In this document: in pieces, positions 20,561 to 31,273 of the stretch
How positions within the stretch are numbered: position 1 is the stretch's first letter
How the letters are laid out: the number at the start of each line of letters is the position of its first letter
From: Galeruca laticollis
Lineage: Eukaryota; Arthropoda; Insecta; Coleoptera; Chrysomelidae
DNA: 64,000 bases
Reading direction: 5' to 3'
NCBI GenBank assembly: GCA_963921935.1
Contig: OY998175.1
Coordinates: 175,371,262-175,435,261 of the forward strand
Program-made: the position numbers and the translations under genes
The notes under the pieces: generated by a model
Told to the model about the DNA's origin: nothing
Database searches by the model: none
The model's input: only the letters and a program-made list of their open reading frames with translations

Positions 20561-21534
20561 AAAAAAAGTTTATAAACTATCCCTTACAATTACATCAGGC
20601 TACATTTTAGTTTTAGTTTTTACTTACTGAATAGCTATAGCGAGTATGCTATATGAAAATTATTTGGACCTGTGCGGGCTGTTACATCAGGTTCCGTTTT
20701 AGTGAAATTGTCAGTTCTGAAAATGAATAGAAATTTGATTTTTGTAAAGAAGTCTTGTTAGTCTCTTTACTTACGGAATGGTATGAGAAAGCTCTGTTTT
20801 ATGAAATATTAATGGACCTGCGGGACAGTTACATTGGGCTTAGTTTTAGTTACATAATCAGAACTGTAAATGAAATAAGAAAATTAGATGATTCTTTTAA
20901 GTAGGTTTTGCCATTTTTTTACTTACAGTATAGTTGTAGCGAAAACTGGTATATGAAAATCATTTGGACCTGTGCGGGCTGTTACATCAGGTTCCGTTTT
21001 AATGAAATTGTCAGTTCTGAAAATGAATAGAAATTTGATTTTTGTAAATAAGTCTTATTAGTGTTTTTACTACGGAATGGTATAAGGAAACTCTGTTTTA
21101 TGAAATATTAATGGATCTGCGAGGCAGTTACATCGGGATTAGTTTTAGTTACATAATCAGAACTGTAAATAAAATAAGAAAATCAGATGATTCTTCTAAG
21201 TAGGTTTTGCCATTTTTTTACTTACAGTATAGTATATGGAAGTTATTTGGACCTGTGCGTGCTGTTACATCAGGTTCCGTTTTAATGAAATTGTCAGTTC
21301 TGAAAATGGATAGAAATTTGATTTTTGTAAATAAGTCTTGTTAGTGTTTTTACTTACGGAATGGTATAAGGAAACTCTGTTTTATGAAATATTATTGGAT
21401 CTGTGGGGCAGTTACATCGGGATTAGTTTTAGTTACATAATCAGAACTGTAAATGAAATAAGAAAATTATATGCTTCTTCTAAGTAGGTTTTGCCATTTT
21501 TTTACTTACAGTATAGTCTTGTTTGTGTTTGTAC

Positions 21535-22279
21535 TAGGGATGTACCGGATCGAGTATTTGGCCGGTCCGGCCGGTAGCCAGACCGGACCGCCGGAATTCC
21601 GGCCGGATCGGGATTTATATGGAAATATGTCAAATTCCTGCAACTTAACGATATTTCACAGGTTCTATCTATCTAAAGCATAACACTCTATATTTTTTTT
21701 GTGGACACAGGTCCTTAATTTATTCCGTTCCGCGTTATGAATTATAAATAAATAAAAAAATTAAATGTCATTGCTTTGTGTAGTGCCATCTATTATCCTA
21801 ACAAAGCACTCTGACTTCCAGTAAATAGGAGAATCCCAAAATCGCGAATCCACTTGAGTGAAACATTTCCTGGTCTAATTAATTGAATAAAGCAGTTTTC
21901 ATCAAATCCAGCAACTAGTGTTTATTCAGAGAGACTATTTACGGAAATTGGTAACATATATTTTGATAATAGGTGTAGGCTGAATTCTGAAAATGCAGAA
22001 AAGCTCTTATTTATTTATCACAATCTAAATAAAATAAATTAGGTATAAATATTAGTTCTTGGTTTATGTCTTTAATCATTTATATCTACCTCGATTTACG
22101 ACTTTCCATTTATTAAAGTTCAAAATATTTTTCTTGCTTTTTTCATATATTTAACCTATTTTAAAAAATTTTAATGCTCCGGCCGGATCGCAACTGCGAT
22201 TCGGCCGGAACGGTAATTCCGCACTCTAGGCCGGATCGGCCGGATTTAGTGGTACCGCCGGAATTCCGGTACATCCCTA
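21535..22279 (+). mobile_element. hAT element (745 bp), internally deleted
   Basis: Terminal inverted repeats TAGGGATGTACCGGA and inverse, flanked by a perfect 8-bp target duplication GTTTGTAC (21527-21534 and 22280-22287). Both subterminal regions are rich in CCGGCCGG-type palindromes. It lies inside the mini-exon array. Confidence 0.9.
21903..22035 (+). pseudogene. hAT C-terminal dimerisation fragment
   Basis: The plus strand reads 'SNPATSVYSERLFTEIGNIY' followed by 'RCRLNSENAEKLLFIYHNL', the classic hAT-family C-terminal (Dimer_Tnp_hAT) signature. It ends close to a natural stop. The rest of the transposase is deleted. Confidence 0.88.
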
Positions 22280-22437
22280 GTTTGTACTTACGGATTAGTA
22301 TCAGGAAACTGTTTTATTAAAGATTAATGGAGCTGAGGGGCAGTTGCAGCAGGTTTCATATTAGTGAAATTGTCAGTTCTGAAAATGTAAAGAAATTAGA
22401 TTTTTTGTGAATAAGTTTTGTTACTTTTTTTACTTAC

Positions 22438-22644
22438 GGAGTAGTATCAGCGTCCACATCTAGATTCTGTCTTGCCAGACTTTTCTTTTTCTTACATTCT
22501 GATATTGCTTGCTTGAATGTTTGTTGCACTCAGCATGATTGTAGCTCTTGACTTTGTCTCGAGCTACAAGCTTCATGCTTCGTTGCAACAAAAATGCACT
22601 TTTTGCACCTATTACACAAATAACTACTTTTTAATGTTATTCTG
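22438..22644 (-). other. 207-nt exon-like module with a cysteine cluster
   Basis: It is bounded by the acceptor gtttttcag (minus strand, exon starts 22644) and the donor gtaagt (exon ends 22438). The frame entering with one nucleotide and leaving with two is open apart from one TGA. It shows 'LCNRCKKCIFVATKHEAC' near the start and 'ECKKKKSLARQNLDVDADTT' at the end. It has the same intron phase as the mini-exons downstream. The cysteines could form a metal-binding site, but no known family matches. It is the best evidence that this repeat carries, or carried, a real spliced gene. Confidence 0.5.
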
Positions 22645-24562
22645 CTGAAAAACGTAAAAACAACTCAAAAAAATCGAAAATTCCAACTTTTTTTTGGATA
22701 AACCAATACTTTTCTCGCATATTAGATGGGTTGGATGGAAAAGTAATAATACCAATAATGTATTATATAAAAACAAAAAAAATATTTACCATTCAGGTGA
22801 TCACACATATGTGTATCTGTCATGGAAAAAAGAAAATGAACCAACTATTTTTTTGTGTAATGAAGGAAAAATGTTTCAGTTCCAATCTCCACAACACATA
22901 TGATCAATCTTTGCAAACAAGGTAGAAGCAAACTTGTACATGTTGATTGTATGTTTGATTTTGTACTGTATATATCGATCTCCCCACAATATATACTATA
23001 ATTTGTCATTACAGATCTTTCGCTTTAAATATTTTATTAGTTGTTATAGTTGCTTTGTAAGTTTTTTAAACGTTTGCTATTTTGAATTGAAATTCCTCAG
23101 TGTACCTTACTTTCCTCTTTCTATTAAATGTAAAGCATTGTATTACAAGTAAATATTTCGTTGTATAATAAATTTGGAAACTCTTTGTTTATATTATTTG
23201 TTTCTAGATAAAATTGAATATATTTACACATGTAGTTGAAAAAAGAGCCTACATGTCAAATAAAATTTGAAAGCCACCAACAGAAACTCTGAATATGATT
23301 AGATTGAGGCAAAGTTGTGACACGACGCTCTGTGTTTTCAGACATCATATAAATTTGCAACTTTTCCGCAGTTTAATTTTCTTAGCATGAAACAAACAGA
23401 AATGTATAATTATGAAAACATTTTATTATGTTAATATAAATGATACAAATTTTGAAAGGTAGAATGTTTTTAAATATGTATATTTACATTTATGAAACTC
23501 TTAAATAATCAAAAAGCTACACTCAAATTGATATTTTGTTTGGATCTGTGTATATAATATTCTCTTATCTATGCTTAGCTGGGCTGTGGTTTGGATGCAA
23601 CATAAAAAACAGAGATAAGCATAAATCACCCATGGAGATAAGGTTTCTGTGCTCACAACCAGTCGAAATATTTAAAATCAAAACATTCGAACAGAGATGC
23701 GTTTCTTTGAACGTGAAGAGTGGAAAGACAGAGAGAGAAAATATGTTGAATAAGTAAAAGCCGATTCAGTACTAGTATCGACATCTATCATCGTAAATAT
23801 TTTGAACCAAATAATTACTAAATTAGTAACTAGTATTGTGTAGGTTTTTAGGTTTATATACCTGTGAGGAGGCCCCTCTTAAATTTTCAATTTAAAAAAA
23901 ATTAGTGTAGGTATGAGTAGATTCCACGAAGTAAGGGTCAAGACAGTTAGTTTCATAAAAACCTTATTCAAATTTATCAACTTTAATGGTCAATTCATAC
24001 TACGAAAAATTATGACTTTACATTAAGATCACTTATGAGCTACCACTAACAAAGTTAACTATCCAATTTCACATGTTTATATTTGTTCTTACTTTACATA
24101 GATCATAGTGCTTAACGCAAAAGTATGAGCAGATACAGGCGAAATTAGGTAGTTAACTTGTTAGTGGTAGTTCATGGTAATACTTTTTTGAAATATGAAT
24201 TGAATTAATTTCCTTTGCCTATTCAAATTTGAAATATTGTTGAGCTAATTTGTGGTGTATTGGCATGCCTAAAGGATTTAAAAAATGTTTCTGTTTAAAA
24301 CTCTTGGCGCCGGATTCATAAATGTTAGACATAGGCTAGTTTTATATCCATATTCTCTACAATTATTAGAGAAAAATTTACAGTTAAACAATTACGATCT
24401 TGCGTTTAAAAAATATTTACAGTAATTTGAATCTAATTTAAAATGAATGGTTATAGTTAACAATCCCAGTAAACCCGTTCGAGAAATCATTCTATGGAGC
24501 GTCGCACTATGATCACCCTTTACCCCCACCACTCAAGTGCAAAATTTAAACAAGTGTGACGT
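22645..24562. other. AT-rich, no gene recognised
   Basis: 22645-23878 is the upstream part of the dispersed repeat, where 5' exons of the array gene would be expected. Small open frames on the plus strand (22694-22903, 22934-23152) have AT-biased composition and no recognisable motif. 23883-24562 is unique AT-rich sequence with nothing identified. Confidence 0.4.
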
Positions 24563-25560
24563 TTTTTTTTTAAATATTCTTTATTGAAAATTATAATGCC
24601 CATTTACAATATTCAGAAAAAATAAGATTGCCGGTGTTCTGGCCATTTCTTCGTCCTATCGCTTGCATCCTGATTTGATCATGGTTCCTTGCTAACGCAT
24701 TATCCATGTGCTTTTACTATTTATCAGAACTTTGTACCTTAAAATGTCTGTGGCTCCTAGAATGTTTCGGCCAGGCTATCCCTGAAAAGTAGCTAAAAAA
24801 CAGGGTTTCAAAAATGATATGGGGTTTAGATTTCGAGGCAGCAACCTGTCAGAAGTTGTATTTGTTAGAAATTAATGTTTTGAGCAGATTTGCACTATGA
24901 GAGCAATTTAGGCTTGAAGTAAATCAATCCTGTTATGTAATTAACGTACCATGCAGAAGCCTACACCCACTATCTCGGATGTCTCCTGCGCGATTAGCGT
25001 CTGTGAGCTTTTTAAGAAAATCTTCTGGCAGACAATTGTTATAAAAGTTTGATGAAATTTTAGTTATGAAGTCTTTGATAGTGGGTAAATCAGCTTTGTC
25101 ATGTAACCAAGAGTTTCTAGGTAGTCTGGGATAACAGTTGTACTTTATTGCCATTCTGAGACACTTGTTTTGCACCACTTGTAGGGAGTGAAAGTTGTGT
25201 TTTGTCCCGTTATAATAAACGGGAGCAGCGTATGTCAGTATAGGTCTAATAATGTATTTGTATGTAAGTATTTTGTTATGACTTGTTAAGTTACTGTGTG
25301 TGCAAATGAGTGGATATAATTTGTTCATTGCAATCTTGGCCTTGCGTACCTGTTGCATAATATGAGCGTTTGCATTTGTATTTGCTTGTATAGTATACCC
25401 TAAGTATTTTAGGGTATTACTAGGCTTGATAAAATGCCCATCTACACAAAGTGTGACGTTCTCGAATTTAGCCCTGCTAGCGAAGTGGCAATTCGGCATG
25501 TGTGCTGCAAAACAGATACCCATCCTCAATCCTGTTAATTCAGTCAGCCTGAAGCCTGAA
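24563..25560 (-). mobile_element. Jockey-like LINE, 3' fragment, with reverse transcriptase C-terminus
   Basis: The minus-strand ORF 25529-24933 (198 aa) contains 'PSNTLKYLGYTIQ', 'ILTYKYIIRPILTYAAPVYY' and 'LQVVQNKCLRMAIKYN', the thumb region and C-terminus of Jockey-clade reverse transcriptase. It ends naturally at 24933. A 3' UTR follows to a run of T at 24563-24572, the poly(A) tail of the minus-strand element. It is 5'-truncated, as is usual for LINE insertions. It could be the same family as the ORF1/endonuclease half at 5524-7912, but the two do not overlap, so this is untested. Confidence 0.82.
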
Positions 25561-25953
25561 TGTGATCACACATGCACATTTCCTTTCTTATTGTTATTAT
25601 TGAGGTAATCAAAAAATGTGGAATTTAACCTGTTAATATTCCTGTGAATAAAAGTAGTAAATATGGATTATAAAAATAATTCCGCTCTATACTTAGGTGC
25701 CAATTACTTATCAAAGACAACAAATTAATATAATTACGCAATAAGAAAATAATGTAGGTTCGTTTACAAAAATAATAAAATAAAATAGAGTTAGGATACC
25801 TAAATTATTTTGCCGCGATAAAATGCGCATGTCACAATTCGGCACGCACTGAAAAAGCTTGCGGCTTGCACTTTTAAGTCGGCGCGATGTCAGCACGAAA
25901 TTGAATTGAGGTTTATTGTGCCCCCCCCCCTATCAGAGCTGTTCTCGCTACTA

Positions 25954-26151
25954 CTACAGCTCGCCTTCCATTTCCAGGGTTCTAATGAACTCTAGTATTT
26001 GGAACGGCTTCAACGAGGTTGTATCCTCTTGCCCGAAGCATTTCTTGCGTAGGCTAGCAATGGCGAGGCATTCCAGAACTAGGTGATCCGGAGTTTCATC
26101 CTCCTCCCCACAGAATCTACACTCATCAGTTTCTACTAGACATATTCTCAT
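25954..26151 (-). pseudogene. LINE C-terminal CCHC finger
   Basis: The last 65 codons of the LINE ORF contain 'CRFCGEEDETPDHLVLEC', the terminal CX2CX7HX4C finger common to RNase H-bearing insect LINEs. It is separated from the preceding RNase H frame only by a stop/frame change at 26151. Confidence 0.75.
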
Positions 26152-27149
26152 TAGGTGCTTCCTAAGGCGGCAGTATACTGTAAGAGAACCCGTGAGGAGC
26201 TTATTTTCACTAGGTCCAAATATTTTTTGGATCTAACAGTGTCAAAGATACGCAGGAACTTTTTGGAATGTTCTAACCCGGGAAGGCACCGCCAGAGTGC
26301 TTCTCTTTCGGCTTCCTCCTTCTTCCGAAACTCTTTCTTATATGAGCATTTTCCTACGCCACATAAAGGCTCCGGGCCAATAAAAGGCGTTTGTGCTCCT
26401 TCCCTAGCAAGTGTATTGGCCTCTTCATTTCCTGTGATTCCCGAGTGGTCAGGAACCCAGACTAAAGAGACCCTGTTATTCTTGCCTAATTCATCAAGTT
26501 TTTTTCGGCACTCCCAGGCCAACTTTGAGTCAATGACTTGGGAACTCAATGCTTTGATAGCTGCTTGACTATCAGAATGAATCGATATGTCACATTTCTG
26601 ATAGTTTCTTTTTAGGTTCATTTCCACGCATCTTTCAATCGCAAGTATGTCTGCCTGAAATATGCTCGGGAAGGAGCCTAACGATAATGAGTATCTAGCG
26701 CCTGTTCCAGTGATGGTTTTTGAACCATCCGTATACCATCTAATGGTGTTTTCTTTGAGAGTTTGGGTGGTGTATTCCCTTTCCCAGTCTCTCCTCTTAT
26801 TTAGCATGGTAGTGAAATTCTTTTCGATACTTACTTTCTTGATCATTTCGTCATTGGGAAGATTCGCTGATGAGATGTATTTTGTTAGAGAGGACCAGGC
26901 TCCCTGATTTTTAATACTCTCATTGCCTGAACCTTCCTTAGATATTTTAAGAATTGCCTCTTGGGCAGATCTTTCTGTCACCAGATGTAGAGGTGTGAGA
27001 TCTGTAATGATCTCAAGTGCTCTAGTTGGACACGTTCTCATAGCTCCAGTGATGCACACACAGGCAAGCCTTTGAACTTTGTCGAGGGTCTTCCTCGTGC
27101 TGTACTGACTTGCTTTTGTATGCCAAACTATTGCCCCATACAGCCCCAC
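26151..27149 (-). pseudogene. LINE RNase H domain and linker
   Basis: This 332-aa ORF begins in the reverse transcriptase thumb ('MGLYGAIVW...LDKVQRLACVCITGAMR', 'TPLHLV') and continues into RNase H. Visible catalytic-type motifs are 'IRWYTDGSKT' (first Asp), 'LAIERCVE' (Glu), 'DISIHSDSQAAIKAL' (Asp) and 'VWVPDHSGITGNEEANTLA' (His/Asp). It overlaps the preceding frame by a few nucleotides at 27128-27149 because of a frameshift. It hydrolyses the RNA strand of the RNA-DNA hybrid in intact relatives. Confidence 0.85.
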
Positions 27150-28182
27150 CTCTTACCAGCTAGATTTTTGCACGCCATCAAAGCTCTTATTGCTTTACTA
27201 GCAGTTATTTCAACATGCTTATTCCACAGAAGCTTTCTGTCTAGCGTTATCCCTAGATATTTAACTTTTGATTTCCATTCTATGATTTCCCCATTTAAGG
27301 ATATGGGTTCCATGGCTGGAAGTGTTCTTTTCCGGGTAAATGGAATTACTATGGTCTTGTTTGGGTTAATGTTTAGCCCCACTGACAAGCACCATTGCTC
27401 AATGATTCTGAGGCCCTTTTGTAATAAATCACACAAGGTGCTTTCGAACTTGCCTCTGAATATTAGAACTATGTCATCAGCATAGCCCATACATTGGAAG
27501 CCAAGCTCCGTTAGCCTGTAGAGTAACTCATCTACTACGAGGCTCCATAGAAGGGGATATGTCACTCCCCGTTGAGATGTCCCTCGAGTGGCTTTAACTG
27601 AGGTGGTTTGATTCCCCACCTGTGTCTCAGCTATTCTCGTCGTCAACAAATCATACATCCATTTTACAATGGTTTCATTTACTCCTCGCCTTTTTAGTGC
27701 TTCTTTGACAGACCCATGAGTTGTGTTGTCAGAGGCCCCAGATATATCCAGGAATGCGCACATTGCGATTTCTTTGTTGTTCAGAGTTCTCTGGATTACT
27801 TCGGTCATCTGATACAGAGCCATCTCAGTTGATCGACCCGCTATGTAGGCATGCTACATTTATGAAGTGGTATATTCTCCATATTCTCTGTTCTTATGTA
27901 GTTATCCACTACTTTCTCCATCGTCTTGAGTAGGAACGATGTTAGACAAATGGGTCTAAAAGATCGGGGATCAGTCCCATCTTTTTTCTCTATTTTTGGT
28001 ATGAAGGTTACCCTTGCCCTTCTCCATTTTCTATATATTAGACCCACTGCTAGACTGCTTCTTGTAATCTTCAGCAGGTGAGGAAGAATCTCCTCTATTC
28101 GTTGCTGCAGGAGTGCTGGAAATATTCCATCCACTCCTGGTGATTTATATTGTGACGTGATTCCAGCCGCTTCGTCCTTCAC
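27128..28182 (-). pseudogene. LINE reverse transcriptase, frameshifted
   Basis: The first piece (28182-27841) carries 'SPGVDGIFPALLQQ' and 'FRPICLTSFLLKTMEKVVDNYI', the N-terminal fingers. The second (27823-27128) carries 'FLDISGASDNTTHGSV', 'GTSQRGVTYPLLWSLVVDELL' and the catalytic YADD box at about 27490. A small frame break lies between them near 27830. Endonuclease and ORF1 are absent. Normal consensus residues around the first block are altered (SGA for the usual SGAFD), again suggesting decay. Confidence 0.85.
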
Positions 28183-28459
28183 CTCTCGCAGGTTCTTACC
28201 AACGTTGACGCGTCACTTTAGACACCCTCGATGCAAAGTTTTTGAAACAAATGCTCGGGCGCCAGATTATTTTACGTGGTTTACGCCACGGCCCCTTGAC
28301 CCTCAAGAGTTCCGGGTAGCCTCAGATGGAGGTTACGGAAAATTCCAGGGGTCTCGTTGAATTTAACACATCTACAAAACCTATAAACCTCAGACGGCGA
28401 TGCTACGGGATATGAAGAAAACACTGATCGTATTTATTTGTATATTACAAGTCCTATTT

Positions 28460-28462
<3 letters not shown>

Positions 28463-28515
<53 letters not shown>
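28463..28515. repeat. (TA)n microsatellite
   Basis: About 26 uninterrupted AT dinucleotides. Confidence 0.98.
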
Positions 28516-28520
<5 letters not shown>

Positions 28521-28899
28521 ACATTCAACAATTTATGATTATTTTCAAGCGGTACCGAATCAGTTAAATATATACAGTATGCAAATGTGTTCAAGCCTTA
28601 TGTTGTTATGCACCATGCGAAATTTGCCGGTATTAAGGAATGTGAGCAATGACACAATAAACCAGGTGTAACCAAGCAAATGCAATTGTTAATAACAGCG
28701 AATGCGGAATAAACAGTTTGTAATGTAATGGCAAATCGGAATAGGTGGAAAAATGTGACCAGACCAGTTTATAACAAAAAAACTAACGAACTTAAACTAG
28801 ATTATCAATCAATCCGTTGCAACAGCCTCAGACTTGGTTGAGAATCCTATTATTGTAGGAGAATATACACTTTTCTAAACAAAATGAGGGAACATCAAA

Positions 28900-30260
28900 T
28901 AAGTTACTCCAGGCTGACGGTTGGGCAGCTGGTGGCAACAGCCTCTGATCTGCCCCGCAATCAGTTTTAAATTTTCAAATTATCGGTTAAAATTATTCTA
29001 AAATTTTGGTAGGAAGATAGGACAGCGGCTACCCAAATACAAGCAAAATAAAACTGAGTCGTAGAATAGATAAATATGAAACGAAATTATTACCGGCTGA
29101 GAGTGGAACAGCTGGTAGCAGCAGCCTCTGATCCGCCCCACACTCAGCTTTAACTTTTCCAAATTGCCGGTCAGACAAAACTATATATAATTTTGAACTA
29201 AAATAAATCTAAGTAATTTAGAGAAAATTATGCGCGATCCGAAAGGGAGACGGCTGGTGGCAACAGCCCCTGATCCGTCCCCAAGTCGGTTTTCAATTTC
29301 TCAAATTTCCGGTGAGTCAAAATATATATAATTTAGAACTAAAATAAATCAAGGTAATTTAGGGAAAATTATGCTCTTACGAAAGGGAGACGGCTGATGG
29401 CAACAGCCTCTGATCCCTCCCACAGTCTGCTTTAAATCTTTCAAATTTCCGGTCAGTTTAAACTATATATAATTCAGAACTAAAATCAATCAAGGTAACT
29501 TAGAGATAATTATGCTCGTTCCGAAAATGAGACGGCTGGTGGCAACAGCCTCTGATCCGTTCCACAGTCGGTCTTCAATTTTTCAAATTTCCAGTCAGTT
29601 AAAACTATATATAATTTTGAACTAAAATAAATCCAAGTAATTTAGAGAAAATTATGCGCGATCCGAAAGGGAGACGGCTGGTGGCAACAGCCCCTGATCC
29701 GTCCCCAAGTCGGTTTTCAATTTCTCAAATTTCCGGTGAGTCAAAATATATATAATTTAAAACTAAAATAAATCAAGGTGATTTAGAGAAAATTATGATC
29801 GTTACGAAAGGGAGACGGCTGTGGGCAACAGCCTCTGATCCGTCCCACAGTCGGTTTTCAATTTTTCAAATTTCCGGTCAGTCAAACTATATATAATTTA
29901 GAACTAAAATAAATCAAGGTAATTTAGGAAAAATTATGCTCGTTACGAAAGGGAGACGGCTGGTGGCAACAGCCTCGGATCCGTCCCACAGTCTGCTTTA
30001 AATCTTTCAAATTTCCGGTCAGTTCAAACTATATATAATTCAGAACTAAAATAAATCTGATCCGTTTCACAGTCGGTTTTCAATTTTTCAAATTTCTTGT
30101 CAGTTAAAACTGTATATAATTTTGAACTAAAATAAATTTAAGTAATTTAGAGAAAATTATGCGCGTTCCGAAAGGGAGACGGCTGGTGGCAACAGCCTCT
30201 GATCCGTTTCACAGTCGGTTTTTAATTTTTCAAATTTCCGGTCAGTTACTATTGTATAGC
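28900..30260. repeat. Tandem satellite array, unit about 141 bp
   Basis: Units are marked by the phrase 'GGCTGGTGGCAACAGCC' at about 28926, 29108, 29251, 29391, 29533, 29674, 29815, 29957 and 30180. Spacing is 140-143 bp except at the degenerate left edge and one deletion near 30050. Each unit has a short stem (GGCTG...CAGCC), a 'CAATTTTTCAAATTTCCGG' block and 'TATATATAATTT'. Units at 29251 and 29674 are almost identical, hinting at a three-unit higher-order period of 423 bp. No coding capacity. Confidence 0.92.
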
Positions 30261-31273
30261 AGAGAAATTAATTCCTAAATAAAAAAACCAAAAGATCCCA
30301 GTCGAAATAGAATCCAATTATCGAGGAGAAAAAGCAAAAAAATCTAATATGTATTTGGGTACTTTGAAACAGGACAATAGGTATAACAATCTAAATCGCA
30401 AAATTTAAATCAAAATGTTATTTCAATGTATTGAAGGCTCAGACCCTAATTCCAAAGAAACAATATACAGAACGCGATAATAAAAACTGTAAATAAGTTT
30501 TGTTTTTATCGCTTCAAAAAAAATACCGGCTTACCGGCTTTATCAAAATACGGAATTATATTCTCAAATAGTCAAACTACTACATTGTTTATTGAAATTA
30601 AATATAAAACTTCAAAACCTCAGCGAAATATTTTATTCGGTTTTCAAAATAAATTTCCACTCACTCAGGAAATAATGGACGGTCGGACACTTCAAAACTA
30701 TCAATTTTATACTTGATTACTGCGAAATTATATCTGGATTCTCCTCAAAACGCTCGGTTTTTGAAATTTATAATTTAATTCCTACCTAAAATTTTTGGCG
30801 ATAACGGTGGTGAGGGAATTAACTTGAATCGATTTTCTTACAACAAGAAATACTGCTACTATACTGGACGGCTTTGGTTTTAATTAAAATAGTTTATATA
30901 CCGGGCGTCCTCGATAATTTAAATTTTGAAAAGCGGAATTTAGTAAATTTTACATATTTCATTAGATGGTAATTCTCGGCTCTTGAATTAATAATGAAAT
31001 AAATACTTAAATTAATATTACGGAACTGAAACGGTACCAGAAATCAAAGTTGGAAAGTAAGTAACGAGTTATATCTACTTATTAAAATTAAAATACCATC
31101 GGAAATATTTAAAAAAATAACTCGTTACAATATGGTTGAAAGGTACTTATTGCCCATTCTAACCGTTGTCTGGTGAATCGGTTAACGTCAATAGGGTTGT
31201 TGTAACACGAAATTTGAGATGTTTACCATACAGTATACTCCTAGTGTACGTTATATTGTGGTTTATCAACTGG
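30261..31273. other. AT-rich, nothing recognised
   Basis: No gene, terminal repeat or array identified between the satellite and the second copy of the dispersed repeat. Confidence 0.5.

Larger units (their letters stand above)
20628..22378 (-). other. Tandem array of duplicated mini-exons (A and B types), copy 1
   Basis: Minus-strand exon-like units, each flanked by an AG acceptor and a gtaagt-type donor. Type A: 20628-20716, 20928-21017, 21226-21299. Type B: 20775-20863, 21074-21162, 21358-21446, 22292-22378. The pairs repeat about every 300 bp including the introns. Type A reads 'TDNFTKTEPDVTARTGPNNF' in the frame set by the upstream exon. Type B reads 'SDYVTKTNPDVTAPQI' and then hits a stop, because it is one nucleotide shorter at the same place in every copy. 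The unit at 21074 has gtagta instead of gtaagt. A fourth A unit has been lost next to the hAT insertion. Function unknown. Confidence 0.5.
15889..23882 (-). repeat. TTAA-flanked dispersed repeat, copy 1, carrying a minus-strand exon array
   Basis: The unit begins TTAA (15889-15892) then GAGGGGCCTC, and ends with the inverse GAGGCCCCTC then TTAA (23879-23882). Copy 2 starts the same way at 31274 (TTAA, GAGGGGCCCC). The two copies share the same order of blocks: a ~500-bp left block (15893-16470 versus 31278-31710), the block 19300-20650 (versus 31715-33010), exon-like modules, and the segment 23670-23770 (versus 33965-34060). Copy 1 additionally contains the insertions at 16478-19296 and 21535-22279. 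No transposase was recognised in it. TTAA flanks suggest piggyBac-type mobilisation, but the 10-bp inverted repeat is nearly self-complementary, so the ends are tentative. Confidence 0.55.
25918..28190 (-). mobile_element. LOA/I-like non-LTR retrotransposon with RNase H, 5'-truncated
   Basis: ORF2 remnant on the minus strand: reverse transcriptase (28182-27128), RNase H (within 27149-26151) and a terminal CCHC finger (26151-25954). A plus-strand run of ten or more C at 25921-25931 marks the 3' end. LINEs with an RNase H domain after the reverse transcriptase belong to the I/LOA group. Confidence 0.82.

Noticed and set aside
22694..23152. Overlapping plus-strand ORFs of 64-72 aa
   Set aside because: AT-rich composition, no motif, not conserved in copy 2 of the repeat.
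15893..23878. Calling the dispersed repeat a piggyBac element outright
   Set aside because: TTAA flanks alone are weak in AT-rich DNA, the 10-bp inverted repeat is nearly self-complementary, and no piggyBac transposase lies inside.
24553..25457. Repeat of AAGTGTGACGTT at both ends of a LINE segment, resembling a target duplication
   Set aside because: The right copy lies inside LINE coding sequence that continues beyond it, so it is a coincidence.
28900..30260. Regularly spaced repeats resembling a CRISPR array
   Set aside because: The whole 141-bp unit repeats, including the 'spacers', and the context is an insect genome.
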